Assembly (NCBI RefSeq): GCF_018118585.1 | Contig: NZ_CP069421.1 | Location: 310,001 to 374,000, forward strand | Origin: Aristaeella lactis | GTDB taxonomy: Bacteria > Bacillota > Clostridia > Christensenellales > Aristaeellaceae | Length of the DNA: 64,000 nt | Direction of reading: 5' to 3' | Made by a program: the position numbers and the translations under genes | Part shown: positions 8,141 to 16,400 of the stretch, in pieces | Numbering within the stretch: position 1 is the stretch's first letter | Layout of the letters: every line of letters begins with the position of its first letter | Notes under the pieces: generated by a model | Told to the model about the DNA's origin: nothing | What the model saw: the letters and a program-made list of their open reading frames with translations, nothing else | The model's database searches: none

Positions 8141-8767
8141 TCAATGTGTTTTCCGGTAATCCAGCCGGACGAGCTTTTTGCCGTTGGGCAGGGGAGTATC
8201 TTCCCGCAGGATTTCCTCATAGCCGATGGATTTCAGGACTTCCGTCAGGACATTTTCCTCCATCTGGTGATGCACCTCATCCAGCCGGTCAAAGGCGTGG
8301 AGGTACGGGGAGTCAGAAACCCATTCGGCTTCATCGGTGTTGATCTGGATGACGCAGGAAACCCATTCCGGATCCACCCGGCGGACCACCCGGCTGAAAG
8401 CGTCATAGCCGATGTATTCCACCAGCAGGTCAGCAATGACCAGTTCAGTCTGCGGCAGCTGATCAGCGTCCTTTACCAGGTCCAGGCAAAGGAATTCCAG
8501 GATGTCCCGCAGCAGGGCATGCCGTTCCGCGGCGGCCTTCAGGTAGGCTTCGTTGATATCGACCGCCCAGACGGTGTCATACTTTTCCTTCCGTATATGC
8601 TCCAGGCCGTTTCCGCCGGCGGCGCCGAGAACCATGGCGGTCCGGACGGGCCGGGCTTCAAACTGATCCTTCATGATCCGGTTCAGCGCCCGGAGCTGGC
8701 CGACGGAGTCCAGAGACATGTGGCTTTCATAGTCGTCCAGCGGAATCTCTTTCCAGGGATGGTTCAT
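8141..8767 (-). CDS. Class I SAM-dependent methyltransferase
   Basis: A 208-residue protein with a Rossmann-type SAM site: motif I is VLGAAGGNGLEHI (about residues 46-58), the acidic end of strand 2 is VWAVDINEAYL, and motif post II is FLCLDLVKDADQL. The substrate-binding part has no recognisable signature. It is the last gene of a minus-strand operon (regulator, ATPase, permease, methyltransferase), 23 bp after the permease start region ends, and closes at the bidirectional terminator. A GGAG site lies 10 bases before its ATG. Link to the transporter is by position only. Confidence 0.85.
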   Translation of the reverse strand: MNHPWKEIPLDDYESHMSLDSVGQLRALNRIMKDQFEARPVRTAMVLGAAGGNGLEHIRKEKYDTVWAVDINEAYLKAAAERHALLRDILEFLCLDLVKDADQLPQTELVIADLLVEYIGYDAFSRVVRRVDPEWVSCVIQINTDEAEWVSDSPYLHAFDRLDEVHHQMEENVLTEVLKSIGYEEILREDTPLPNGKKLVRLDYRKTH

Positions 8768-8790
8768 GAGGGATTTCTCCTGTCAATGTT

Positions 8791-9513
8791 TTATACGCTC
8801 AGGTAGCGGTCCATCAGGCGGGCAGTGATCACATACATGATACCGGCCAGGACCAGGGCCACAACACCCTGCAGCAGGAGCGACGCGATGACGCCGATGG
8901 AGGAGGGGATCAGGAGCATAAGCTTCCGGATCACATAGTTCAGGAGGATATAAAGCGCGAAAGTGATCAGCAGGTTGCCTTTCTTTCCGTTCAGGAGGGC
9001 GGAGGAGATCACGTCGGCAAAATAGGCGGTGATCACGCTGCACAGCAGGCCGCAGAGGAGATTGAACAGCATAGCGGAGATGTTCGAAAAGGAGGGAACC
9101 AGGTCCGGATTGAAACTCTTCAGGATCGAGGTAACGAACTGGATTTCCTTTTCAACCATGGAGAAGTCCAGCGTGCCGAGCCCCAGGCCCACTGCACCCA
9201 GAACCAGCAGGGTCAGGCCGCATTCCGCCACCTTGGCGCCCAGGATCTTATAGGTGCTGTTGGGGGTCATGAACAGCATGTATCCCTGGCGGGTGTTCAT
9301 ATCCTTGTGCAGGGTGACCAGGCTCAGAATGCCGACAAGGAGGAAACTGAACATGGTGGCCATCATGAAAAGGATGACGCCCAGTGTCTTTGTGTCGCCC
9401 TGATCAGTCAGGCATCCGTACAGGAAGACACATTCCATAATAAGGATAATCGCGAAAATAAGGAGTTTCGGGAAAGCGGTTTTCCTGAATTCGTATTTTA
9501 AAAGCTTCATCAT
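8791..9513 (-). CDS. ABC transporter permease
   Basis: A 240-residue protein with six hydrophobic segments in the arrangement of ABC-2 type permeases (short N-terminal MMKLLKYEFRKT, then a first helix near residue 18). It overlaps the ATPase stop by three bases (TAATG), a strong sign of coupled translation. Together with the ATPase it should form a homodimeric or heterotetrameric ABC exporter in the cytoplasmic membrane, the kind that YtrA-type regulators often control under cell-envelope stress. The cargo is unknown. Confidence 0.88.
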   Translation of the reverse strand: MMKLLKYEFRKTAFPKLLIFAIILIMECVFLYGCLTDQGDTKTLGVILFMMATMFSFLLVGILSLVTLHKDMNTRQGYMLFMTPNSTYKILGAKVAECGLTLLVLGAVGLGLGTLDFSMVEKEIQFVTSILKSFNPDLVPSFSNISAMLFNLLCGLLCSVITAYFADVISSALLNGKKGNLLITFALYILLNYVIRKLMLLIPSSIGVIASLLLQGVVALVLAGIMYVITARLMDRYLSV

Positions 9514-10217
9514 TATGCCTCTACCTCCCCGTGACCGAAGATCGCACGGTAACGGTCCGCCATGGAAACGCCGTCAACCTCGCGCATTTCTTCCAGGTCC
9601 CGTACTTCAATCAATACGCCTTTGCGGATGAACACTGCCCGGTCCGCGATTGCTTCCATCTCCTCCACCAGGTGGCTGGAAAGAAGCAGGAGCTTTTCAG
9701 GGGTTGCCGCTTTCAGAATGGCGGCGCGGATTTCATCCCGGGCAAGCAGGTCGATGCCGTTGAAGGGCTCGTCCAGCATGTAGACTTTGGCGTTCCGGGC
9801 CAGGGTGAGGGCAATCTTCATCTTGGCCACCATACCGCTGGACAGGGTACGGATCTTATCCTTCTCGTTCAGGTCCATTTCGCGGAGCATGATGAGAAAG
9901 TTCTCCATGGAGAAGTCCTCAAAGAAATCGCTGTAGTATTTCCCGGCAGCCTCAATGGTCATCCAGTCATAAAAATAGGGTTCGGTGGACATATAAGCCA
10001 CATCTTTGCGGCTTTCGATCCCCACAGGGTTTCCGTTGAAGAAGACTTCGCCGGAGGTGGGCTTGACCAGCCCCGCGGCCATCTTCATCCAGGTGGTTTT
10101 GCCGCTGCCGTTGGGCCCCAGCATAGCGTAGACATGCCCGGGTTCCATGGAGAGGGAGACATTGTCCACGGCAGTTTTCGCGCCGAATTTCTTAGTCAGT
10201 TCTCTGCTTTCAAGCAT
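9513..10217 (-). CDS. ABC transporter ATP-binding protein
   Basis: A 234-residue nucleotide-binding subunit. Walker A is GPNGSGKTTW, the signature motif is the variant LSSGMVAKMKIAL rather than LSGGQ, Walker B is KVYMLDEPFNGID and the H-loop is LLLSSHLVEE. The start at 10217 is chosen because GGAAGG lies about 10 bases upstream and because it overlaps the end of the GntR gene by 8 bp; a start seven codons earlier has no site. It works with the following permease. Confidence 0.92.
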   Translation of the reverse strand: MLESRELTKKFGAKTAVDNVSLSMEPGHVYAMLGPNGSGKTTWMKMAAGLVKPTSGEVFFNGNPVGIESRKDVAYMSTEPYFYDWMTIEAAGKYYSDFFEDFSMENFLIMLREMDLNEKDKIRTLSSGMVAKMKIALTLARNAKVYMLDEPFNGIDLLARDEIRAAILKAATPEKLLLLSSHLVEEMEAIADRAVFIRKGVLIEVRDLEEMREVDGVSMADRYRAIFGHGEVEA

Positions 10218-10575
10218 GATCTGTATCCTTCCTTTCATTCAGCAGGCGGACCGCGTCATCGCAGTCCAGACCGAGCGCCCGGAGATCCCGGAGAAAACGG
10301 TCTGCCGCTTCCGCAGCCATCTGTGTCCGCAGTGTCGAGATGGTTTCCCTGTTTTCTGTCACATAGGTTCCCATCCCCCGCCGGGTTTCGCAGAGGCCTT
10401 CGCGTTCCAGTTCCTGGTAGACTCTTGCCGCCGTGTTTGGATTGATGGAGAACTGCACAGCCAGGTCTCTTCCGCCGGGCAGCTTTTCCCCCGGGCCGAT
10501 CGCACCGGTAACGATCGAACCCTTGATCCGGTTGACAACCTGCAGCCAGATGGGGCTCATGGGATCATAATCCAT
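10210..10575 (-). CDS. GntR family regulator, YtrA subfamily
   Basis: A 121-residue protein: an N-terminal winged helix (LPGGRDLAVQFSINPNTAARVYQELEREG) and a short C-terminal helical tail, which is the YtrA subfamily layout. It is first in an operon with an ABC ATPase, permease and methyltransferase, the usual neighbourhood of YtrA repressors. A perfect 10 bp inverted repeat lies over its -10 box (10596-10625), which points to autorepression of the whole operon. The inducing signal is likely envelope or antimicrobial stress by analogy only. Confidence 0.93.
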   Translation of the reverse strand: MDYDPMSPIWLQVVNRIKGSIVTGAIGPGEKLPGGRDLAVQFSINPNTAARVYQELEREGLCETRRGMGTYVTENRETISTLRTQMAAEAADRFLRDLRALGLDCDDAVRLLNERKDTDHA

Positions 10576-10595
10576 AACATCCTCCTCAACGGTGT

Positions 10596-10641
10596 CATAG
10601 TGTACGAGATAGATAGTACACTATGAAACTGCATCTGTCAA
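10596..10641 (-). promoter_or_regulatory. YtrA-type operator and promoter
   Basis: CATAGTGTAC (10596-10605) and GTACACTATG (10616-10625) form a perfect inverted repeat with a 10 bp spacer; the AGTGTA/TACACT cores match the type of half site reported for YtrA proteins. On the minus strand TTGACA is at 10641-10636 and TACTAT at 10618-10613 with 17 bp between them, so the operator straddles the -10 box of the regulator operon. Confidence 0.85.
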
Positions 10642-10661
10642 CACCTTTTTGGATGTTTTTG

Positions 10662-10696
10662 GAAATAAGAACAGCATGGGCGGTGTTGCCCATGCT
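10662..10696 (-). terminator. Probable terminator of the M48 peptidase gene
   Basis: A perfect 9 bp stem AGCATGGGC (10673-10681) / GCCCATGCT (10688-10696) with a 6 base loop lies 32 bp past the stop at 10728. On the minus strand it is followed by the T-rich GTTCTTATTT. Confidence 0.7.
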
Positions 10697-10727
10697 GAAG
10701 AATTCGGATATTTCAGGAGGAAAACGC

Positions 10728-11951
10728 TTATTGTTCTGCCTTCCGGATGGCATCGATCCGCTGGCTCAGGGTGGGATGGGAGTATTCCAGCTTTACCAGC
10801 AGGGGAGAAGGAGCCAGGTCAGCCAGGTTGTTCTTTGACAGCTTCTTCAGACCGCTGATCAATTCTTCGCCGTAGCCTTCCTTAACAGCCTGCGCGTCCG
10901 CACGGTATTCCGCCCGGCGGGAGATCCAGTTGGTCAGCAGCCCGAAGAGGGGAGCGACCAGGGGGAATTCCACGGACATAATCAGGATAATGGCAAAGCC
11001 GTAGTTCATACCGCTGAAACCGAAGTCCAGGAACAGCTCCGTTGTCCGCAGGGTCAGCCAGGCAAGGAGACCCAGAATGAGCATCTGCCCGAAGGAAAGG
11101 AACTGGCGCTTCAGGGTATCTTTATGGAGGCCGTGGCCCATTTCATGGGCAAAGACGGCGCAGATCTCATCAGGGGTCATGGATTCGACCAGGGTGTCAT
11201 ACAGCACGATGGTCTTCATCTTTCCGAAGCCGGTGAAATAGGCGTTGGACTTGGTGGTCCTGCGGGAGGCGTCCATGACCTTGATGGCCCGCACCTTGTA
11301 ACCGTTCTTCTCCAGCAGGCCGGAAAGCTTGTCCTTCAGTTCGCCATCCTCCAGGGGAGTGAACTTATTGAAGATTTTGCTGAAAACGGGATACAGGAAG
11401 GTTATTCCCAGCAGGAGCAGTGTCATCAGCACCGCAAAGGCCAGGATCAGCCAGTCACCCAGGGCGGTATGCACTGCCATCAGGATGCCGCCGACGGCAA
11501 GCGTGATGATCAGGCTTATGATGAAGCTTTTAACCTGGTCAGCCCAGAAGGTTTTGGCGGTGGACTTGTTGAACCCGTATTTTTCCTCGATCACCATGGT
11601 CTCATGCCAGGAGAAGGGAATCAGGACCAGGGAGGACAGGGCGGACAGCAGAAATACCGCGAACATCTGCAGGAAGGGATCTTCCTTCGGGAAAAGTCCG
11701 GCGAAGGCGGCATAGACGTTGAACGCCAGCAGTGCCAGCTCCACCAGGAAGGTGACCGTGGACGTGACGATGGCAAAGCGGGATTTTTCCGCATGATAGG
11801 ACCGCCACTTCAGATAGGTTTCCCGGTCATACACATCGGCTACATTTTCGGGGATCGGGTTTTTCTCCGACCGCATGCGGATGACGTTCAGCAACAGGTT
11901 GTACAGCCAGATGACGGTAAAGATTACCAGTACCAGTACTTTCAGGTTCAT
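10728..11951 (-). CDS. M48 family (Ste24-like) membrane metallopeptidase
   Basis: A 407-residue integral membrane zinc protease. The HExxH motif is FAHEMGHGLHKD (His269, Glu270, His273) and the third ligand region is RRAEYRADAQAVKEG near residue 345. Seven or so helices surround the catalytic core, as in CAAX prenyl protease 1/Ste24 relatives. Bacterial members cut membrane or lipoprotein substrates in quality control. It is monocistronic: a possible terminator follows and the upstream gene is 115 bp away. Substrate unknown. Confidence 0.92.
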   Translation of the reverse strand: MNLKVLVLVIFTVIWLYNLLLNVIRMRSEKNPIPENVADVYDRETYLKWRSYHAEKSRFAIVTSTVTFLVELALLAFNVYAAFAGLFPKEDPFLQMFAVFLLSALSSLVLIPFSWHETMVIEEKYGFNKSTAKTFWADQVKSFIISLIITLAVGGILMAVHTALGDWLILAFAVLMTLLLLGITFLYPVFSKIFNKFTPLEDGELKDKLSGLLEKNGYKVRAIKVMDASRRTTKSNAYFTGFGKMKTIVLYDTLVESMTPDEICAVFAHEMGHGLHKDTLKRQFLSFGQMLILGLLAWLTLRTTELFLDFGFSGMNYGFAIILIMSVEFPLVAPLFGLLTNWISRRAEYRADAQAVKEGYGEELISGLKKLSKNNLADLAPSPLLVKLEYSHPTLSQRIDAIRKAEQ

Positions 11952-12066
11952 ATCGTATGATCCTCCTAAAGGTTTACCCTTATTACGGTGACATCATAAA
12001 CCGGGCAGGTCAGCAGTTCCACTGCTGATTCAGAGAAATAACAGGGGCTATTGTTCAGTTTTGCGC

Positions 12067-12729
12067 TTACCGGAGATACAGAAGACTCAGGGCGATCAGC
12101 AGCTGGCCCAGGTAGTACAGGCTGATGTTCATCACCCGGAGGCTCTGCCTGGTTTCTTTACCGAAGGTGTTCAGGATCAGGACGATATCGCTGAGCAGGA
12201 ACAGGACAGCGCCTGCGGCGAAGACTGCCGTGAACGCGGAAGGGGATACGATCAAGTTTCCGATGGCTACGCAGTTCAGGAGCATGATTGCGCCGATATA
12301 GACAATACCAAAGATCTTGAACGCTTTTTTCGCGGTGATCCGGGCAAAAATCCATTTCATCAGCAGGGCGGTCAGGATCACACCGATGATCACACAGATC
12401 CACAAGGGAGCCGCGCCTTTCAGGATGGCGATAAGATAAAGGATATGGCCGCTGAGGAACACAATGATCCCGACCAGGAAGATCAGCTGTCCCTTCTTCG
12501 GAAATACCATGCGGAGATTCAGAAGCACATCCGCGATACAGCCAAGCAGCAGGCCGGCGGTGATAAGCTTTGCCGTCGGGGAACCGCCGGAAAGCAGGAA
12601 ACCGAGGATCACAAAGCAGGCGGAGGCAAGCCCCTTCAGCACAACGGCAGGGACGTAGCGCTTTTTGCTCTCCTGAAGGAGAAAGACGGCAGCGAGGCAC
12701 AGGCAGAGGGGAACGAGCAGATAAGTCAT
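12067..12729 (-). CDS. YhhN family (lysoplasmalogenase-like) membrane protein
   Basis: A 220-residue protein with eight helices. Family motifs are visible: GCIADVLLNL near residue 83, GHILYLIA near 115, LFLLSDIVLIL near 180 and YYLGQLLIALS at the C-terminus. YhhN/TMEM86 proteins hydrolyse the vinyl ether bond of lysoplasmalogens; plasmalogens occur in anaerobic Clostridia, which would fit, but activity in this subgroup is inferred. It is 48 bp downstream of the small NTPase gene on the same strand. Confidence 0.85.
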   Translation of the reverse strand: MTYLLVPLCLCLAAVFLLQESKKRYVPAVVLKGLASACFVILGFLLSGGSPTAKLITAGLLLGCIADVLLNLRMVFPKKGQLIFLVGIIVFLSGHILYLIAILKGAAPLWICVIIGVILTALLMKWIFARITAKKAFKIFGIVYIGAIMLLNCVAIGNLIVSPSAFTAVFAAGAVLFLLSDIVLILNTFGKETRQSLRVMNISLYYLGQLLIALSLLYLR

Positions 12730-12755
12730 CAGTCACACATCCTTTCTCAGTCTTA

Positions 12756-12782
12756 TGACAGGAGAACCGTGCCGGGGTCACG
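12756..12782. repeat. Degenerate REP-like palindrome (GACAGGAGAACCGT type)
   Basis: TGACAGGAGAACCGTGCC followed by GGGGTCACG. It resembles the better copy at 16296-16322 (GTGTCAGGAGAACCGTCCCC...GTCAC) and the GGGACGGTCC family found at six other places in the window. It lies between the YhhN gene and the small NTPase gene and touches the stop of the latter. Confidence 0.55.
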
Positions 12783-13293
12783 TAAGCACGGACAGGAGGT
12801 ATTCCAGGTTCTGTTCAACGGGCAGGGTGCCGTCTATCCGGATGACGGGGCAGTCGGTTCCTTCCAGCCAGCTTGTCACATAGTCTTCCGGACGGCTGTC
12901 CGTCAGGGCGTACCAGCTTTGTTCCTTTTCATACAGATCGCCTCCGGGAAGCACCCGGTCTCCGAATTTCTGATAGGAACGATCTCTTACCCGGTGGCTC
13001 AGTACCTCCCTCGGTACTTCTATCAGCACGATATGATCCAGGAAGGACGGAAGCTTCTCTCCGTAATCTCCCTTAACCGCGGCAAACACAAACCGGTGGT
13101 CTTTCTCGATGAGTTCCTCCAGGTGCCGGACAACCTCTTCATGGCTTCTGGGCGCTGAAAAGAGGTAGGACGGATCATCCTTTGGAAAGTATAAATCTTC
13201 ATTGTCAATAAAACGGTATCCCAGCCGTTCGGCAAGAATCCGGCCCAGGGTGCTTTTTCCAGCACCGTTCAGTCCGCAGATCAGGATTCCCAT
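12778..13293 (-). CDS. Shikimate kinase/adenylate kinase-like P-loop protein
   Basis: A 171-residue P-loop protein. Walker A is CGLNGAGKSTLGRIL near the N-terminus, followed by the AGYRFIDNEDLYF-type acceptor region (here LGYRFIDNEDLYFPKDD). An Arg-rich lid (SHRVRDRSYQKFGDR) follows around residue 105. The small size and order resemble shikimate- or gluconate-kinase-like P-loop phosphotransferases. The ATG at 13293 is preferred over the TTG just before it because GAGGA is well placed. The substrate is unknown, and the gene is not in a biosynthetic cluster. Confidence 0.75.
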   Translation of the reverse strand: MGILICGLNGAGKSTLGRILAERLGYRFIDNEDLYFPKDDPSYLFSAPRSHEEVVRHLEELIEKDHRFVFAAVKGDYGEKLPSFLDHIVLIEVPREVLSHRVRDRSYQKFGDRVLPGGDLYEKEQSWYALTDSRPEDYVTSWLEGTDCPVIRIDGTLPVEQNLEYLLSVLT

Positions 13294-13332
13294 CAATTCT
13301 GTTCCTCTGTTTTCTCTGTTATTAATTGCAAA

Positions 13333-14481
13333 TCAGTCCAGGGAGGCATACATGGAAGCCATCAGCTTCGGAATGAAACGGTAATGCTCTCCGGGACGGT
13401 TTGTGGTCAGGTAAACGCAGGTCAGGTTTTCCTTCGGGTCAACGCAGAACCAGTTGCCAAAGGCACCGTCCCAGCCCCATTCGCCGACGGAACCGTTGAT
13501 GCCTGCCAGCTCCGGATTGGTCATGACGCGTACGCCCAGGCCGTAGCCGTAGCCCCGCTGGGTATCCCAGTTGTCGCTCCTGCGCTGTTCCGGGGTCAGG
13601 TGATCGGTGGAGATCAGGTCGATGGTTTTCCGGCCAAGGATCCGGACGCCATCCAGGGTGCCGCCGTGGAGCAGCATCTGGGCAAAACGGGAATAATCCC
13701 TTACGGTGGAGAACATGCCGCCTCCGCCGCTTTCAAATTCCGGCTTTGAGGTGGGCGCGCCCCTGTCGCTGGGCTTCATACCTTCGTTGATATTGTACAG
13801 CGTGGCGATCCGGTCCAGCTTGTCCGCCGGAACAAAGAATCCGGTATCAGTCATGCCGAGGGGATCAAAGACATTTTCCTTCAGGTATTCGCCCAGGGAT
13901 TTGCCGGTGAGCACCTCAATCACAGCACCCAGGACGTCAATGGAAAAGCCGTACATCCACCTTTCACCGGGCTCAAAGGCGAGGGGCAGCTGGCCGACGA
14001 GATTGACATATCCCACAGTACCCGGAAAGGAGAGAGGGTTTGACATCCATTCTTTTTCCTTTTCAATGCGGATCCGGCCCGCAGCGGTGTCCGCCCAGCC
14101 ATAGGGAACGCCGCTGGTCATGGTGAAGAGCTGGCGCATGGTTACTTCGCCTTTGGCATCGACAATCTCATAGGAGCCGTCCGGCTTTTCCTTCGCGATC
14201 TTCGGGTTTTTGAATCCTGGCAGGTACTTGCTGACAGGATCCCAGAGCTTGAACAGTCCCTGCTCATAAAGCTGCATGATGCCGGCTACGGTGATCACCT
14301 TGGACATGGACGCGATGGGAAAGATGGTATCAGCGGACATTTTGAGCTTGCTCTCTATATCCGCGTACCCGAAGCTTTCTTCAAAAAGGACTTCGTCATT
14401 GCGCATGATGCGGGCGGAGCAGCCGGCAATCTCGCCGGAGTCCACAAAGCGGCTGAGGGTATTGTGAATAAGCTGGGTCAT
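13333..14481 (-). CDS. Serine hydrolase of the beta-lactamase (class C) family
   Basis: A 382-residue protein with the SxxK motif IASMSKVITVAG (Ser58, Lys61), a Tyr motif YGFSIDVLG near residue 172 and a C-terminal GWDGAFGNWF in place of the usual KTG/HTG box. That pattern is typical of EstB-type esterases and D-aminopeptidase-like hydrolases rather than true beta-lactamases. There is no signal peptide, so it is probably cytoplasmic. It stands alone between a GNAT gene and a kinase-like gene on the same strand. Substrate unknown. Confidence 0.88.
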   Translation of the reverse strand: MTQLIHNTLSRFVDSGEIAGCSARIMRNDEVLFEESFGYADIESKLKMSADTIFPIASMSKVITVAGIMQLYEQGLFKLWDPVSKYLPGFKNPKIAKEKPDGSYEIVDAKGEVTMRQLFTMTSGVPYGWADTAAGRIRIEKEKEWMSNPLSFPGTVGYVNLVGQLPLAFEPGERWMYGFSIDVLGAVIEVLTGKSLGEYLKENVFDPLGMTDTGFFVPADKLDRIATLYNINEGMKPSDRGAPTSKPEFESGGGGMFSTVRDYSRFAQMLLHGGTLDGVRILGRKTIDLISTDHLTPEQRRSDNWDTQRGYGYGLGVRVMTNPELAGINGSVGEWGWDGAFGNWFCVDPKENLTCVYLTTNRPGEHYRFIPKLMASMYASLD

Positions 14482-14521
14482 ATATATTCCTCCTTCAGGG
14501 ACAGGGGAGACGGTCTCGCCG

Positions 14522-15073
14522 TCACATCCGGTCCTGTTTCAGTTTCGCGTAGAAGACCAGGTCAAACAGCCCCTGGTTGTTCCTGCCGGCCTGGCGGTGG
14601 ATGCCTTCCTTTTGCATGCCTGCCTTCTGCATGACCTTTCCGGAATTCGGATTCCGGATATCATGGCCGGCTTCGATCCGGTTGACGCCGACCCGGTCAA
14701 ACAGGAAATCCACCACCGCTGCCAAGGCTTCCGGCATATAGCCCTTGCCCCACCATGCGCTGCCGATGGCATAGGTAACCTCCACGCATTCCGTCAGTTC
14801 GTGGACGGTGGGGGCGGCGATGGTCCCGATGACATCATCCGTTTCCTTCAGGACGATCGCCCAGCAGTAACGGGCAGGGTTTTCGTACCGCCGGATAAAG
14901 TCTTCCAGCAGCGCTTCCGTTTCCGCGGGGCTTTCATGCAGTTTCCAGGTCAGGTAAATGTTGACCTTCGGATCGGAGCAGACGTTCCGGTAAAACGCGG
15001 GAGCGTCAGACAATTCAAATCTCCGAAGAATGAGCCGGTCTGTTTCCAGCGGCAATGTTCCGCAATGATTCAT
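14522..15073 (-). CDS. GNAT acetyltransferase, RimJ/RimL type
   Basis: A 183-residue protein. The N-terminus LETDRLILRRFELSDA is the RimJ/RimL-type opening, and the acetyl-CoA site is AIGSAWWGKGYMPEAL (about residues 103-118). It ends with the HDIRNPNSGKVMQKAGM motif of this subgroup. These enzymes acetylate protein N-termini, amino groups of small molecules or antibiotics; which one cannot be told. The ATG at 15073 has GGAGG six bases upstream; the frame opens six codons earlier without a site. Confidence 0.9.
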   Translation of the reverse strand: MNHCGTLPLETDRLILRRFELSDAPAFYRNVCSDPKVNIYLTWKLHESPAETEALLEDFIRRYENPARYCWAIVLKETDDVIGTIAAPTVHELTECVEVTYAIGSAWWGKGYMPEALAAVVDFLFDRVGVNRIEAGHDIRNPNSGKVMQKAGMQKEGIHRQAGRNNQGLFDLVFYAKLKQDRM

Positions 15074-15126
15074 GGCAGCCTCCGGCAGCAAATATGCTGT
15101 ATGATCAGGTTGGGCTTCAGAAGGTT

Positions 15127-16065
15127 TTACTGGCGTTTATAGTAGGGTTCACCGGTGGCAGCCTGCTGCCCGAGGGAGTCCTCATAGGGGATCATGTCAA
15201 GATAATACCCTTTCGGAAGGAACGGCTGAGCCGCATCAGCTATTCCGCTGACAGCAGTATTCCAATCCCCGGTACAATCAATGACAAGCAGGAAACTCTG
15301 CTCTTTTTCGGAAGTCATAAGCTTCAGCCAGAAAGCATTGATATCCGGATTGCCCTGAGCATATTTCGCGGCGGCTTCCGCCATTTCGGTCGGAAAATCA
15401 GCAGGGTCACCCAGGAAAACCGGGGTGTCCTCCTGGACAACATGCTGGACTCTGCCGGTGTTCAGGTATTCCTTATGCTCCTTCATGCTGAGCACATTCG
15501 CCGGTGTGATCACAAAGGGGTCGCCGTACGGATTGATCGTGATTCCCTTTGTGATGATGCCGTCATTGCCTCCGGCGATGGCGGCCAGATCATCAAAGGA
15601 AACAATGAGGGTTTTGGTTTGATCTCCTATATACTGAGGGCCCTTTTTGAGTTCTGTCCAGTCGGTGTAGGCAGGAATATACGCGTCTGCTCCGTCTGTT
15701 GCATCGAACATGGGGATGGACATGGTGCCGCCCTGCTTAAACTCGCCTTTTCCGTTGCCGTAATCCTCATAATCCGCGTCATCCATTTCGAAGACCAGGA
15801 GCAGATAAGCGTTCATTGCGATCTCTTCAGCAACCTGCTCCATCAGGACGGAAGCTTCCGCATCGTCTGCATCCCGGTATTTTGCCAGGAGTTCAGTGAG
15901 TCTGGGGTTTTCGACGGGGGTATTGACATCCGGATAGGTGTTTTGCGGTACCTGGGCGGGATCGGTGCTTTCTGCTTCCTGAGCGAATACTGAAAAGGGG
16001 AAAACGAGGATGGTGATAACCATCAGGATCAGCAGCACGCGGGAGAAGCGGGTGGTTCTTTTCAT
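15127..16065 (-). CDS. Exported SseB-like protein
   Basis: A 312-residue protein starting MKRTTRFSRVLL with a signal peptide ending near FSVFAQE (residue 25). The ATG at 16065 has GGAGG upstream. The mature part matches SseB: an N-terminal domain (NAYLLLVFEMD, then IPAYTDWTELKKG) and the region IITKGITINPYGDPFVITP, followed by an SseB C-terminal domain with ERSF-like EKEQSFLLVID. SseB proteins are normally cytoplasmic and linked to serine sensitivity, so an exported form is unusual. It is monocistronic with its own extended -10 promoter. Confidence 0.8.
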   Translation of the reverse strand: MKRTTRFSRVLLILMVITILVFPFSVFAQEAESTDPAQVPQNTYPDVNTPVENPRLTELLAKYRDADDAEASVLMEQVAEEIAMNAYLLLVFEMDDADYEDYGNGKGEFKQGGTMSIPMFDATDGADAYIPAYTDWTELKKGPQYIGDQTKTLIVSFDDLAAIAGGNDGIITKGITINPYGDPFVITPANVLSMKEHKEYLNTGRVQHVVQEDTPVFLGDPADFPTEMAEAAAKYAQGNPDINAFWLKLMTSEKEQSFLLVIDCTGDWNTAVSGIADAAQPFLPKGYYLDMIPYEDSLGQQAATGEPYYKRQ

Positions 16066-16103
16066 GTCGAATTCCTCCGTATTCATTTTCTGCAGCTGTT
16101 GAG

Positions 16104-16112
16104 AGTATATCA
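16104..16112 (-). promoter_or_regulatory. Extended -10 of the SseB-like gene
   Basis: On the minus strand TGATATACT (TGn plus TATACT, 16112-16104) lies 38 bp before the start at 16065. No good -35 box sits 17 bp upstream. It resembles the TGATATAAT box at 6936 and TGATAGAAT at 31375. Confidence 0.55.
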
Positions 16113-16295
16113 CATCAGCTGCAAATATGGTGTAACAACTGTGTAAAAACACAGCGGTGAGACAGGGCGCTGTTTCCTTGTCCGATATCCGCTGTATAAC
16201 AACTGTTACAAAAAGGTAGACGATATGACAGGAGGAATTGTTCCCGTGCAGCAAAAATGCGGCACTGCAGCCGTGACGGCCGGAAGAACGAAAGT

Positions 16296-16322
16296 GTGTC
16301 AGGAGAACCGTCCCCTTGTCAC
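16296..16322. repeat. REP-like palindrome copy
   Basis: GTGTCAGGAGAACCGTCCCC plus TTGTCAC: outer arms GTG-TC / GA-CAC type pairing and an inner AACCGTCCCC core shared with the GGGACGGTCC family. It lies in the 311 bp gap between the SseB-like gene and the XRE gene, which otherwise holds only promoters. Confidence 0.6.
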
Positions 16323-16357
16323 GGAGTCGTGTATAAAAGAAAATGTGTAATATATAC

Positions 16358-16386
16358 TTGACAGAAATTCCTGTATATGTTAATAT
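16358..16386 (+). promoter_or_regulatory. Promoter of the XRE-membrane protein operon
   Basis: TTGACA at 16358-16363 and TAATAT at 16381-16386 with a 17 bp spacer. Transcription should begin near 16393. That lies downstream of the first in-frame ATG (16377), which therefore cannot be used from this promoter. Confidence 0.8.
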
Positions 16387-16400
16387 GCGCTCAGAAGGGG

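Noticed and set aside
16296-16322. Terminator for the SseB-like or XRE gene
   Set aside because: It lies upstream of both start codons and has no T run; it matches the dispersed palindrome family instead.
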